64,000 bases of DNA from Anniella stebbinsi (Eukaryota > Chordata > Lepidosauria > Squamata > Anniellidae), in contig JARDYH010000002.1 of the NCBI GenBank assembly GCA_029215795.1, positions 108,932,501 through 108,996,500 on the forward strand, in the 5' to 3' direction. Position numbers and translations under genes: made by a program. Position 1 is the first letter of the stretch, and every line of letters begins with the position of its first letter. The notes under the pieces are model-generated. The model was given only the letters and a program-made list of their open reading frames with translations. It was not told where the DNA came from and did no database searches. Of this stretch, positions 44,270 to 54,438 are shown in pieces.

Positions 44270-44445
44270 TAGTTGATTGATTGATTGATTACTGTACTTC
44301 TTTATTTTTACAATTTTGTTTTCACATTGTGAGCCACTCCAAATTGTTGTGATAGTGTGTGTGTGTGTGTGTGTGTGTTTATGTTTATGCTGCAATGCTT
44401 TGAGATGGGAGTGAGTGAGATATAAATATAAATGGGCAATAACAG
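44270..44445 (+). mobile_element. LINE 3' tail with (GT)n
   Basis: Text cattgtgagccactcc and tgagatataaatataaatggg fits a LINE 3' tail; it contains a (GT)n microsatellite at 44354-44380. Preceded by (TTGA)n at 44273-44289. Confidence 0.5.
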
Positions 44446-44659
44446 CCAGGAGAAGCAATTACTACTACTCTCCAACATCTAACTATTGCTTCCGTCATCT
44501 AAGGACCATTATCTTTCTGCATAATAGCTAGGAATGGGGAAGGAGGTATTTGAGCCATCTCCAACAACAGAGCTCCAGTCCCCATTATATTCTTCCACTT
44601 AACCAAATAGGATCAAGGATCATCCTGTTTGCTGGAGATCTTGTTGACATGGGAAATTT

Positions 44660-44800
44660 CTTTATTATATTTGCATTACAGCCTCCCTCCATTCAGAGCA
44701 GAATTTTAGCTTCACAGCAACCCAGTGAAGGAGGTTAGAGGTTGAACCTGGGGTTTCCAAACCCAAGCCCAACACTCTAGTCAACATTGTTCCATACTGG
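44660..44800 (-). mobile_element. tRNA-derived SINE, antisense
   Basis: The plus strand shows ttcacagcaacccagtgaagg then gaggttgaacctggggt and cccaacactctagtc, the reverse of the common squamate SINE. The minus strand at 44734-44748 reads ccccaggttcaacct, a B box (GGTTCAACC). Confidence 0.65.
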
Positions 44801-44867
44801 CAGGCTGGCTGGCTGGCTGGCTTTATGATGGATCTCCTTTATTTTATACAGTAAAGCAAACTTTCCC

Positions 44868-44990
44868 AACCTGGTTCCCTCCTGACCTTTTGGACTTCAG
44901 CTCCCATCAGTCCCAGCCACCATGGTCCATAGTCAAGAATGCTAGGCACTGTAGTACAAAACACTACGAAGGCACCAGGCTGGAGAAGGC
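44868..44990. repeat. CCAACCTGG palindromic dispersed repeat
   Basis: Starts actttcccaacctggttccc, has tcagctcccatcagtccc in the centre and ends gcaccaggctggagaagg, matching the family at 18147-18268. Another half-copy is at 45905-46000. Confidence 0.6.
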
Positions 44991-45079
44991 TACAATGAAG
45001 GGTGTGTAACGTGCAAGCTGGATCCATGTATAGTTGAAACATTTCATCCAGGGAAACTCCCTAAAGAACCTTACTTTGT

Positions 45080-45388
45080 AGGGGCTGCCCTGGAAATTAC
45101 AGCTAGCACAGAATTCAGCAGTGGGTTGCTGAGTGAGCCTACCGTGAGCACATTACACCTTTGCTCAGAGAACTGCACTGGCTGTTGATATATTCTCAGG
45201 CCAGGTTCAGGGTGATGTTATTGCCATATGAAGCCTTAAACAACTTGGGACCAGGCTACCCGAGGGAGCTCGTTCTCCCATATCAACCTGCCCATTCACT
45301 AAGATCTACAGACAGGAGCCTCCTGGTGGTCCCATCACCTGCACAGGTTCATCTCACAGCAACCAGAGGACGGGTCTTTTCCGTTGTG
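45080..45388 (+). pseudogene. L2-type LINE reverse transcriptase C-terminal remnant
   Basis: Frame text LRELHWLLIYSQARFRVMLL and later EALNNLGPGYPRELVLPY matches the same region as LVLTFKALNGLGPGYL at 34877. It codes for the tail end of an L2/CR1-group ORF2 protein. It is cut off at 45388 where a TAGGGTGACC element begins. Confidence 0.75.
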
Positions 45389-45510
45389 TAGGGTGACCAT
45401 ATGGAAAAGAGGGCAGGGCTTCTGTATCTTTAACAATTGTATAGAAAAGGGGATTTCAGCAGGTGTCATTTGTAGGCATGCAACACCTGGCGAAATTCCC
45501 TTTCTCCTTT
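45389..45510. mobile_element. Left half of a TAGGGTGACC palindromic element
   Basis: Begins TAGGGTGACCATATGG and runs through ctttaacaattgt, gggatttcagcaggtgtcattt and ctggcgaaattccctttc. The right half is absent. It interrupts or truncates the L2 remnant. Confidence 0.75.
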
Positions 45511-46000
45511 CAGCTATAACACTGGTCAAATGAGTGAATGTGTTTTTAATTGCTTTATTATGTTTTGATTTTCTTGTGGTGATTTGACATTTGCTGAGAA
45601 ATTTTAAGGGAAAGAGTTTCAATAAAGACCTGAGGAACTTCTCATAGAGGTGGAGAGTGGGTGATCCATTAAAAAAAAGTAGACTGTTAGTCAAGCAGTG
45701 CTGAAGGAGTTATTTGCCTTTCACTGTTGGAATTCTAGGGCTTGGTACTAGAGATTCCACTAAATTTTTCCTGCAAAATTTGAAGGCCCTACTTGTAGCA
45801 AAATGTCTAAGTATTCTTGTGGGATACCAAAAGAGTTTCAATGTGGCTAATGAAATTTCTCAACGGGGCCCACATTTGCCTAGAACTTGCTCAAAACATT
45901 TAGCTCAGCCTTCCTGAATCTGCCCCCCTCAATGCTGGCTAGGAATGATGGGACTTGAAGTCTAACAAACCTGTTGGGCACCAGGTTGGAGAAGGGTGAT

Positions 46001-46733
46001 TTAGCTTATACAAGATAAGGCAGTTTGCTGTGAAACACTCACAGAGCATTATATACTGCCAGCGAACTTATAGCCTTCAGGGACAGAATATTATTATTTT
46101 TAAGTTCGAGGTTTCACAAGTAAATAGACATTAAGACGGAATGGAAGGTTCAATAGACATTTTGAAGAAAGCACTCTGCAAAATAAAAAGGGATTAGGTA
46201 CTCTATTTAAAGGGGGGAAAAGAAGGAAGGATGAAATGAACAAGAGACATAATGCAGGAGGAATAGAGACAGGAATCAGTTTAACATCAACAAAGGAGAG
46301 ATAGCCTGGGAAAATATTAAAAGATCAAGAGGGAAATATTTGGAAGAGCATCACTTGATTAAAAACAGACTCCATGAATATCTAGAAAAGAAAATCAAGT
46401 TTGACTCAGAGAAATTATATCAAGAATAGCAGAAAATAATTAGAAAACACAGGTTCAGCCCAAGATATTTGGGTGCTAGAGCTGGAAAATTCAGACAACA
46501 CCTTCACCACACATCTCACTTCTTAACAAGGGGCACAGAATCCTTGCATAACATCCATTCCATTCCTTGGGCCTTGCACAGCAGGACATCCCAGTAAATT
46601 GTGCCAGAGAGCAGGCAGCAGAAAGATGAATGTCGGTATCTTGAAAAGTGCTGCACCAAGAGCAAAGCCAGCTTTCAGGCCATGGTAGGCAAAATTCCTG
46701 ACACTGAAAAGCTGTATTCATTTCGCCACAAGC
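46001..46733. other. Unassigned AT-rich sequence
   Basis: Adenine-rich, nothing recognised. Confidence 0.4.
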
Positions 46734-46741
46734 AGACACTG

Positions 46742-47578
46742 CAGGGGCGGATTGAGTCATGCTGGGACCCTAAGCCATATAAAAGATTCAGAGGCCCCAT
46801 GTCATAAAAATAAAGAGGGGGAAAAGTGTATTATACTATTAAAGAAAGGGTAATAAAAGGGTACCACCCAATGTTAGTGGGTGTTAAACAGCGTTAGATA
46901 ACCTTCTCTGAAGATGCGTTTAAACGCACTAATAAAGTAAATAGATTTGAACTTCTTTTAAACTGGCTGTAGTTTGCGCTTATTGCCTCCAAGGCCGGAT
47001 CTACACGTCGTCCTCGATGCACCCTCCCTGCTCCACAAGCCGCTTTGGAGCGCTGCACTTCGTCTAGTGTGGCTCAAGCCTCAGAGGCTCTGCTCGCGCT
47101 CTCGCCACTGCCGCCACCGCCCTTTCATCCCGGCCGGTCCCAGGGAGGGAGGAGGGAGGGTTGTAAACAAAAGCTAGCAATTGGAATTCCCTCTCCCAAT
47201 CACTGGCTTTTGTCTACAACCCTCCCCCCTCCCTCCTCCCTCCCCGGGACCGGCCTGGATGAAAGGGTGGCGGCCGCGGCGCGGGCAGAGCCTCTGAGGC
47301 TTGAGCCACACTAGGTGGGGTGAAGCACTCCGAAGCGGCTTGTGGCGCAGGGAGGGCGCATCGAGGACGACGTGTAGATACTAAATGCTGTGTTGCCATG
47401 CTTTCTCTGTATAAGGCAACTCTGTTGTAAGCCACACCAGACTTTCCAACTTATTTAAGCCAAAGCAATTTCATCTTAGTTATCTTACATCTTAGTTTTC
47501 TCCAACATATTCAGAGGCCCCTCATTATATGAGACCCTAAGCCATGGCTTACTTGACTTGTGCTTAAATCTGGCGCTG
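46742..47578. mobile_element. hAT-like element interrupted by a palindromic miniature element
   Basis: The left end CAGGGGCGGATT and right end AATCTGGCGCTG are imperfect inverted repeats. The flanking octamers AGACACTG (46734-46741) and AGACATCG (47579-47586) agree at 6 of 8. The left and right parts share inverted words (gaccctaagccat, attcagaggcccc). The middle is occupied by another element at 46993-47380. Confidence 0.6.
46993..47380. mobile_element. Nested palindromic GATCTACAC miniature element
   Basis: The left GGATCTACACGTCGTCCTCG and right CGAGGACGACGTGTAGAT are exact complements over about 18 bases. Long arms follow (gcagagcctctgaggcttgagccacacta and complement) with tttgtaaacaaaagc/gcttttgtctacaac near the centre. 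It is GC-rich inside an AT-rich host element and could form a long hairpin. Confidence 0.78.
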
Positions 47579-47586
47579 AGACATCG

Positions 47587-48185
47587 CTGACACGTCTGTC
47601 TCCCCAGCAGAGATGACTCCAAGACATTTTTTTGGATCTGAGGCAGATGATGCAAATGGCATCATATTTGCCCCATCCCTCCATGGTTGTAAAAATATGG
47701 GCCAAATCATTGGCCCTTTGATGTCTCACTGTAGGACAGACTATGGCTGCTTCTGCTGCTTTGCTGTCCCTGCTCTCTCTACGAAGAATATAGAAAGAGC
47801 AGCAGTGATGCCATGATCAGAGTAATATTTGCAAACTTCCTAAAACAATTCCACGGGAGACTGAAGTGTGGAACAAACATTTTACTGTTGTACTCCACCT
47901 TTGAGAGTTTCTGCCCTGAAAGGTGGCCAAGAATTATTTTAAATAAATAATAAATAATAAATAAATGTTACTTAACGTTGTGCACCTATTACTACAACTG
48001 ACCTTAAAATGGCTGCTGCCCTAGATGACAGTCCTCTGCTGATGTTCCTCACAACAGCTGCCCTCCTTGCACCCAACCATGGGACAGTTTGCTTCTCACT
48101 GTCATTACATCTCCGATTTTAAAGAAAATGATACTATCCGTATCTAACAGGTTTTCTTGTCATGATGCCTCTCAGTGTAATCTAC
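47587..48185. other. Unassigned sequence with LINE tail scrap
   Basis: At 47893-47965 ccacctttgagagt...aaataaataataaat looks like a LINE 3' tail. Otherwise unrecognised. Confidence 0.4.
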
Positions 48186-48560
48186 AGGTCAAAAGAATCA
48201 TAAAGACGCAAGAGTTGGGTCGGGTTTCGTAAGCCATCTAGTCCAATCTCCTGCTTGATGTGGGGAGTCCAGAACTAGAGCAACCCCAACAAATGGCTGT
48301 CCAGCCTCTGCTTGAAGACCTCCAGTGAGGAGCCCATCACCCTTTAGATAATTGGTCCTATTGTCAAACAGCTCTTGCTGTCAAGATGTCTCACCTAATG
48401 TCCAGAAAAATTCTTCCCACTTGTAACATAAACCAGTTAGATCTAGTCCTGTTCTGTGGGGTAGTAAAGAACAAATCTTTGTCCTCTTCAGGAATTTGAA
48501 GAGCACTGATGTCTATGCCCTCATTCTTTTCTTCTCAATTCCTTCAACATTTTCCTCATA
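48186..48560 (-). mobile_element. CR1-like LINE segment, antisense
   Basis: Plus text ccatctagtccaatctcc, ggctgtccagcctctgcttgaag, aacagctcttgctgtcaag, ccagaaaaattcttcc and tttgaagagc is the complement of a widespread CR1-type sequence. Several indels; no intact frame. Confidence 0.7.
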
Positions 48561-48567
48561 AGACAGT

Positions 48568-48793
48568 GGCTGAATTCGGACGACACAATAAGCAACTGGT
48601 GGGGGGAAAACAATCGTCAGTTGTATTGACTATCGTGTCATCCGAATGCTGCCATAGTCAACTCAGCGCTGATCCTAATCCACACCATGGTTGGTTATTT
48701 ATTACCATGTTGTGTGGGGAGTAACCCCTACATGAACAACTGTAAAGTTGATTATTAACCCACCATTGACTATCGTGTTGTTCAAATTCAGCC
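48568..48793. mobile_element. Miniature DNA element, GGCTGAATTCGGACGACAC ends
   Basis: Left GGCTGAATTCGGACGACAC and right GTGTTGTTCAAATTCAGCC match as inverted repeats at about 15 of 19 positions. The interior shares gatcctaatccacaccatg and gttgtgtgg with the interrupted element at 8191-9814. No clear duplication. Confidence 0.7.
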
Positions 48794-48894
48794 GTTCTCT
48801 CTGAGATTCAAACAACACAGGACCAGAATCCCTAACTGACCATCTTCCCCTATCTACACCAAATTGGTCTCTGAGATCTTCTGAGGAGGTCTTA

Positions 48895-49245
48895 TTAGTC
48901 ATCTCATGACCAACAGTGCATCATGAGGTAATGGCACGTAAGCAGGCCTTCTCAGTAGTAGCACCCACCCTCTGATGGACTCTCCCACCTGTGGTTCAAG
49001 AGGCAGAAATTGTGGCGAGCGTCAAAAGCCTCTTGAAAATGCATTTGTTCACTCAGGCTTTTCCTGACTTAGAATCAATCATGATACTGCGCTGTTTTAT
49101 TGCTTTTGTTGTAATGTTTTTAAGGTGTTACGCTGTTTTATACTGTTTTGATGTTAGCTTTTATACGGTACGTGTTTCTATGTAAACCACTTGGAGATCC
49201 TGAGATGTCAAGTGGTATAGAAGCAGTTTAAATAAATAAATGTCC
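48895..49245 (+). mobile_element. L2/CR1-type LINE 3' end, decayed
   Basis: Shows gcaggccttctcagtagtagcaccc, then a 3' untranslated part ending tgagatgtcaagtggtatagaagc and AAATAAATAAATG. It is a more divergent LINE family than the copy at 34726. Confidence 0.6.
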
Positions 49246-49492
49246 TTTGTGTCACATTTTTTTTATTTGTTCTGTTTTGAGACTCTCTAACTTGTCTGTG
49301 TCTATAGTTGGCCGCTGCATTCATGTTTTCAGTTATTTCATACATTATTGGTTCAAAACACTGAGCAATGTTCTGCAGACATCTTCTTCTGCGTGTGTAG
49401 AAAGCTCCATCATCTGTTTGAACAAAATGTGATCTTGGACTCATATGTGGGTAGGCACCATTGCACATTCCATTTTGAAGGATGTTAATTGG

Positions 49493-51082
49493 GGGGCTCA
49501 TCTATACCTGCAGGCCTTCCAGGATGGTGGGGGAGGATCTCGGGCTTTACAGCTCCCGGGATCATCCCCCAGGATGCACATGCCAGCGTGACGTCCTGGA
49601 AATAAAGAAGGACATTCTGGTGCGGTGTGTTGGTTTTTTTAAGAAGAGGAGACATTTCGCAATTGCGCGGGCGCGATCCAGTTCCAAGGTAACTGTCATG
49701 AACTTGCCCAACCCCCAGGCTTCTGCTCATGAACATTTGCAAACTGACAAGACACTCAAGGAAGTGAGACTCCTTTTATTGTGAAATCACATGGAATTCA
49801 AAGCATGATGGTTACATTTTTGCATACATCCACGTAAAGCTGATGAAGGCCAGGCAGCTTTAGACTCCAAAGGCGTGATACGATCCAGAACAGCAATCAC
49901 TCGGGGGAAGACGTGTAGGGATAGACCAAGTCCTATCTGAGCTGACCCATTAGAAACAGGCCCAGAGCCCAAGGAAAAGCTCCAGTACAGGGGTGCATGA
50001 AGACTGGCAGAGAGAGTTACACCTTGCACTAACCAGACCCAGTCTGCCGGTAAGCACTGGGTTGATCCACGTAAGCAAGATGCCAGGGAACAAACTTCGA
50101 CCCATGAAACCCCCCTGCCTGTAGCTAAGGCTCTGAGGGAGGCTCTCTCGCAGGTCACACACAACATACAATCCAGAACAACAGCGGTCAACCTAGAAAA
50201 CTTCCCTTTGCCCATAACTTTGGCTCCATGAAGGGAAGCTCTCTCGCAGGCCATAGAACACACGATCCAGAACAGCAACCACAAGTCCAAGTCTATGAAA
50301 AGCCTTTCCATGGCACAATCCTTAGAAATTTCAAGTCCAAATAGCAACTGAGCATGTACAGAGTGCATCCAACATCTCCAAACAGAATCCAAAACACGAG
50401 GGGTTTCATGGCAAGTGTTGAACCGATGATCCTAGCAAAGGTTCTCCTGTAAACTAAACTCATGTTCCGACAGGGTAGCACAGTTCAACCTCCTCTTGAT
50501 GATGCCACCATGTGAGAGACAGCTTGCAAGACAGCTCCCACCTTTTCCAAACATTCTTTGTTCCCAAGGAAACTCACCAGCTCAAGGCCACAGCTAGCAA
50601 ACTTCTTGTGCGAAACAGCGACAGATGATAAGCTTACAGAGACACAACAACTCCCAATCTTTCAATTTACAATTCACAAGGCCTCCCAGCCTTGTGAATT
50701 CCCTATGATACACCTGACATCCGACAGTAACTAACTGGGAAACTCGGTGCCGAAAACTGCTGAGAGCCATCCGAAGGATGCTGAAAATGCTGCCCCCCTC
50801 ACCCCCAATGGGCACAGACTCCCCCCACAGATCTCCATACACGTTTGGTGAGCCCCAATACTCACGGGGAGGAGGGGTGATCCGGGAGCCTGCGCCACAC
50901 TGCCCACAGTCATCAGAGTTGTCCCAGAACTGCGGGGAAAATTGGGATACGTGGAGTCCCAGTTATTCCAGGACAACAGAGAGGTCATCCCAGGTTGACT
51001 CCAGGATCAGCTGTGCATCATTTGGATGCACAGAGATGACCTTGAGCTGACCCCGAGATAAATGGCTGGTGTAGATATACCC
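49493..51082. mobile_element. Harbinger-like element interrupted by a solo LTR
   Basis: Left GGGGCTCATCTATACC and right GGTGTAGATATACCC are imperfect inverted ends with possible TGG duplications (49490-49492, 51083-51085). Inner words atcccccaggatgcaca and tgcatcatttggatgcaca are shared with 11899-12340. A 1033-bp LTR is inserted at 49693/50727. Without it the element is about 550 bp. Confidence 0.65.
49694..50726 (-). mobile_element. Solo LTR, copy 3, minus strand, nested
   Basis: On the minus strand it begins TGTCGGATGTCAGG and ends TTCATGACA, with identical 5-bp duplications GTAAC at 49689-49693 and 50727-50731. It is collinear with copies 1 and 2 (for example the complement of gtgaattgt and of ggacttgaaatttctaag). 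The polyadenylation signal reads TTTATT on the plus strand at 49775-49780. Its last 70 bases differ from copies 1 and 2, so it belongs to a related subfamily. No internal genes. Confidence 0.9.
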
Positions 51083-51085
51083 TGG

Positions 51086-51539
51086 GTCTCCCACATGCAA
51101 AGGAGTTACACATTATGAACAGGTTCTCTGAAAATTGCCTCCATTGTTTTGTGATCTATTTTCAGAATCACTATTTTTTCATAGCTGAATTGGTGGCCAA
51201 TATTTCTTATTCTGTAAGGGAGAGGAGTAGACTACACAGATACAGGGCCTCTATATAGTTTGTGCTCTGAATGTCTGTATAGTTCTTTTATATAGTTGTT
51301 TGTACTTGGGCCAGTAACCATCTTAGGCTGAAATCCTGTATTCAGTTGTCCGATTGAATTCAATGAGCCATACCTTTGAGTAGGCACACACAGGATTTCA
51401 CTGTAAATGGTGGTGCTATTACTGTCACTATGTTTCAAATAAATTGTGCCAGTTACGTAACCATTCCTAGAAATCAGCCTTGTCTTTTGGTTTTAGCATT
51501 TCAGTCTTGCTCTATTTGAGTAGCATCACTTTTTAACCC
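51086..51539. other. Unassigned sequence with short repeat
   Basis: A GCAATCC-like palindromic repeat (ggctgaaatcctgtattc ... cacaggatttcac) lies at 51325-51402; the rest is unrecognised. Confidence 0.45.
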
Positions 51540-51547
51540 TCCTTAGG

Positions 51548-51730
51548 TAGAGATGTGAAGGCCTGGAAAAAAAACTGGAAAAATTCGGGAAAAATTGTTT
51601 TTTTCCCTTTTTTCCCAAAAATTTTCATTTTTCCTATTTTTTTCGGGGGGAAATTGAAATTTGGGGGGGAGGGGAAAACCTAGTTTTTTTCCTATTTTTT
51701 CCGGGTTTTTTACAGGCCTTCACATCTCTA
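51548..51730. mobile_element. 183-bp hAT miniature element with A/T/G-tract interior
   Basis: Ends TAGAGATGTGAAGGCCTG and CAGGCCTTCACATCTCTA have an 18-bp inverted match except at most one base. Both sides carry the 8-bp duplication TCCTTAGG (51540-51547 and 51731-51738). The interior is almost entirely runs of A, T, G and a few C, arranged as a palindrome. No coding capacity. Confidence 0.92.
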
Positions 51731-52081
51731 TCCTTAGGTAAGATATGATTGTCCAGGTGTCTACAAATACACTCCTCATGGCAAGGAAAGCTTACATACT
51801 TGTGACTGGGCCATGGCCTTCAGAATATTGTGGAGACACTGGGTTCTATCTGATGGTTTCTATCCAATGGAAGTCTAACTTAAGTCCCATTCATTGCAAT
51901 GGGTCTATTCTAATTAGGACCGACATTGGATATAACCAATGTTGTATCATGGAGACAGCATGTTCAACTATCTTGGAATTGGAAAAACTAGGCTGCTACC
52001 TACTTCTTTCCTACTCTTGTTTTCACTTTCTAACAACATTTTTCTCTACCAGGGGTAGGCAACTTGTGGCCCTCCAGACTT

Positions 52082-52340
52082 TTTTTTAATTTATTTGTTA
52101 TTATTTTTTATTTATTTACTGCATTTCTATACCGGCCAATAGCCGGAGCTCTCTGGGCGGTTTACAAAAATTTAAACCATAAAAACCATTCAAAATATAA
52201 AACAACAACAGTATAAAAGCGTAATTTAAAATACAGTCAAGTTCCATTTACAGTATCTGATGAAGTGGGTTGTAACCTATGAAAGCTAATTTATTAAGCT
52301 GTCTGAACAACTAAAACAGTTAGTCTACATGAAAATATTA
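52082..52340 (-). mobile_element. L2-type LINE 3' tail, antisense, followed by SINE-type scrap
   Basis: Plus text ctataccggccaatagccgg and gagctctctgggcggtttac is the complement of the L2 tail (compare 35320-35350). From 52240, tctgatgaagtgggttgtaacc and tgaaagctaatttatt resemble the SINE-type repeat split at 15140-15665. Confidence 0.75.
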
Positions 52341-52344
52341 ATTG

Positions 52345-52984
52345 ACTCTGTTCACTAAATCTCTAAAGTACCCTTATGGGAGTCAGGGTTTCCTAATTCC
52401 AGAAATTTCGTAGATAATAATTATTTCCTCCAAATTACCTTTTTAATGGTCATTTCCATCATATATGCATAAAGTGAGTCTGCTTTTTCATGCCAACATC
52501 TCCAGCAAAACACTAGCTTTTGCCTTGCCTGCGAATCTTCTCATGTATTATCATCCTTTGGAATTGCTTACATCACCCTCAATGCTTTTGATGTTAGCCT
52601 TGCTTCTGCTGAAATGGATTGCATTGGATCCAGATTTAGGCAGATGTAAGTGGGCTGGTGGAAGCAGACTTCCCTGGCCTTCTCCCCACGGCAACCCCAC
52701 AAGCACCCAGAAAATGCTACACAGAGGGTTGGGGGAACTTGCTGCATGGAGTGGCCTGTAGTGTGTGGTGATCCCTGAAAATTGACTGGAGGTGCCTTCC
52801 ATGAGTGAAGCCCTTCCATCCACAGAAGACAGAGCCTGGTTCCAACCCAATGTCTTCTGGGGGCCAAAGCTTGGTACTCACCATGCCCCCACCTTTCTAC
52901 AACAGCAGGCGCCTCTTATTACCCAAAGAGACCAAAGAACCAGTGCAGACAAGAGATTATCAAAAACTGCCATAAAAAGTGCTG

Positions 52985-53023
<39 letters not shown>

Positions 53024-53265
53024 CTATACATACAATATGGTTCCCACAACATTGCAAGAAAATATATTCATCAAAGATTCTACAATTTTTTTTAAAAAAA
53101 AATCATACACTCTAAAAAAATACAGAATTACAAAGAAATACAAAGAATTACAAAGAAGACATCGCCCAAATTAATAAACTACATCTGATCAATTCTACAA
53201 TATTCAATACAATAATATAAAATTGAAACAGTCTATATTCAATTAAATTACATATAAATACACAG
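52345..53265. other. Unassigned sequence with (AC)n
   Basis: (AC)n microsatellite at 52986-53020. The section 52625-52760 (ttccctggccttctccc, gaaaatgctacacagaggg) is loosely repeated at 53560-53640 (actccatccttctcaagg, gaaaatgctacacagagga), so one old duplicated repeat is likely. Confidence 0.45.
52986..53020. repeat. (AC)n microsatellite
   Basis: About 17 AC units, uninterrupted. Confidence 0.92.
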
Positions 53266-53268
53266 GGT

Positions 53269-53525
53269 TAATAATAATAATTATTATTATTATTATTTAT
53301 TTATTTATTACCCGCCTCTCCCAATGGATCATGGCGGGGAACAGCATTAAACATAAAATACAAAACTGATTAAAAGCACATAAAACCAATGCATCATTAA
53401 AATACCAATAAAACACCAATAAAACACCAATAAAACACTTTAAAATTCATCTGGGTAGGCCTGCCGGAAGAGATCAGTCTTTATAGATCTTTTAAATTCC
53501 TGAAGACTGGTGAGTTGGCGAATCT
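53269..53525 (-). mobile_element. LINE 3' end, antisense
   Basis: An (ATT)n/(TTTA)n tract at 53269-53310 leads to acccgcctctcccaatgg and caataaaacaccaataaaac, then ttttaaattcctgaagactgg; this is the complement of a LINE coding end plus 3' untranslated tail like that at 62400-62700 (gcagtcttctgaaatttaag). Confidence 0.65.
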
Positions 53526-53934
53526 CTCCCGGATCCAGGTTTAGCTGTGTGCAACAGGGATGGTGGAAGCAGACTTCCGCACTCCATCCTTCTCAAGGCA
53601 TCCCCTTCATTTCTCTGAAAATGCTACACAGAGGATTGGGCTACTGTGCTGAATGGGGTGAACTGTTGCATAAGGGGCATCCCCCAACATTGGGTAAAGG
53701 CATCTTTTATGAGCGGAGGAAGCAGGTCCTGGATCCAACTCCCAAATTATAGAGGTTCTACTCTCTGAGGATGCATCCCCTCCATCTGCTATGTAAAGCT
53801 ATCCAATTTGTCCACAGTTGACTTTATCTTTTACTCAGCACTCCATCTACAATTATCTCCAGCTTTGATATTATAAAAGCTGTCTAATTTCTCTCTACTT
53901 CTGTTTTCAAGGACCCTGTGAATTTCCACCTATC

Positions 53935-54167
53935 GGAGAAATATGGAGTCCCTTTTTGGAATATGTATTAAGATCGGGGAAGGGACAAAATCCTTCAGAA
54001 GAGTCATTAAAATTCTGGAAAGATGAAGATTGATCAAGAGAAGGTCTCATGGGTAGGGTAGCACGGGGGGGTTGTAGAGGATTAGGCATTGTTTGTATTT
54101 TATGTAGTCATGTTTTATTATTATGTTTTATATTGTTGAAATTAATAAAAATTATTAAAAAAAAAAA
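53935..54167 (+). pseudogene. 5'-truncated L1-type LINE insertion with 15-bp target duplication
   Basis: The insert is flanked by an exact 15-bp direct repeat GAATTTCCACCTATC (53920-53934 and 54168-54182) and ends in an A tract (54156-54167) about 10 bases after AATAAA (54145-54150). This is the signature of target-primed reverse transcription. The first third can be read as the C-terminus of an L1 ORF2-like protein (WSPFLEYVLRSGKGQ, ending KFWKDED then stop). All other parts of ORF2 are lost by 5' truncation, so it is inactive. The exact duplication implies a fairly recent event. Confidence 0.88.
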
Positions 54168-54182
54168 GAATTTCCACCTATC

Positions 54183-54398
54183 AAGGACTCTTATGTGAGC
54201 TCCACTGACCTGACCTGTTCCAGAAACTAACATTTCTGCTCATTTTGAGTTGCCCCGTGAAGCTCTATATCTCCATTGCACCATCACTCATGCAACAGAA
54301 TCATGAGACTAGCCACTCGCAGGCAGTCACCATTGGATATAGCCCGTAGTTTATTAATTTGAATGTTGTCATTTTAGAGCATGCAATTTTGTAATTCT

Positions 54399-54438
<40 letters not shown>

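Noticed and set aside
48182..49245. One continuous LINE from the minus CR1 piece to the plus LINE tail
   Set aside because: The pieces run on opposite strands, belong to different families and are separated by a miniature element at 48568-48793.
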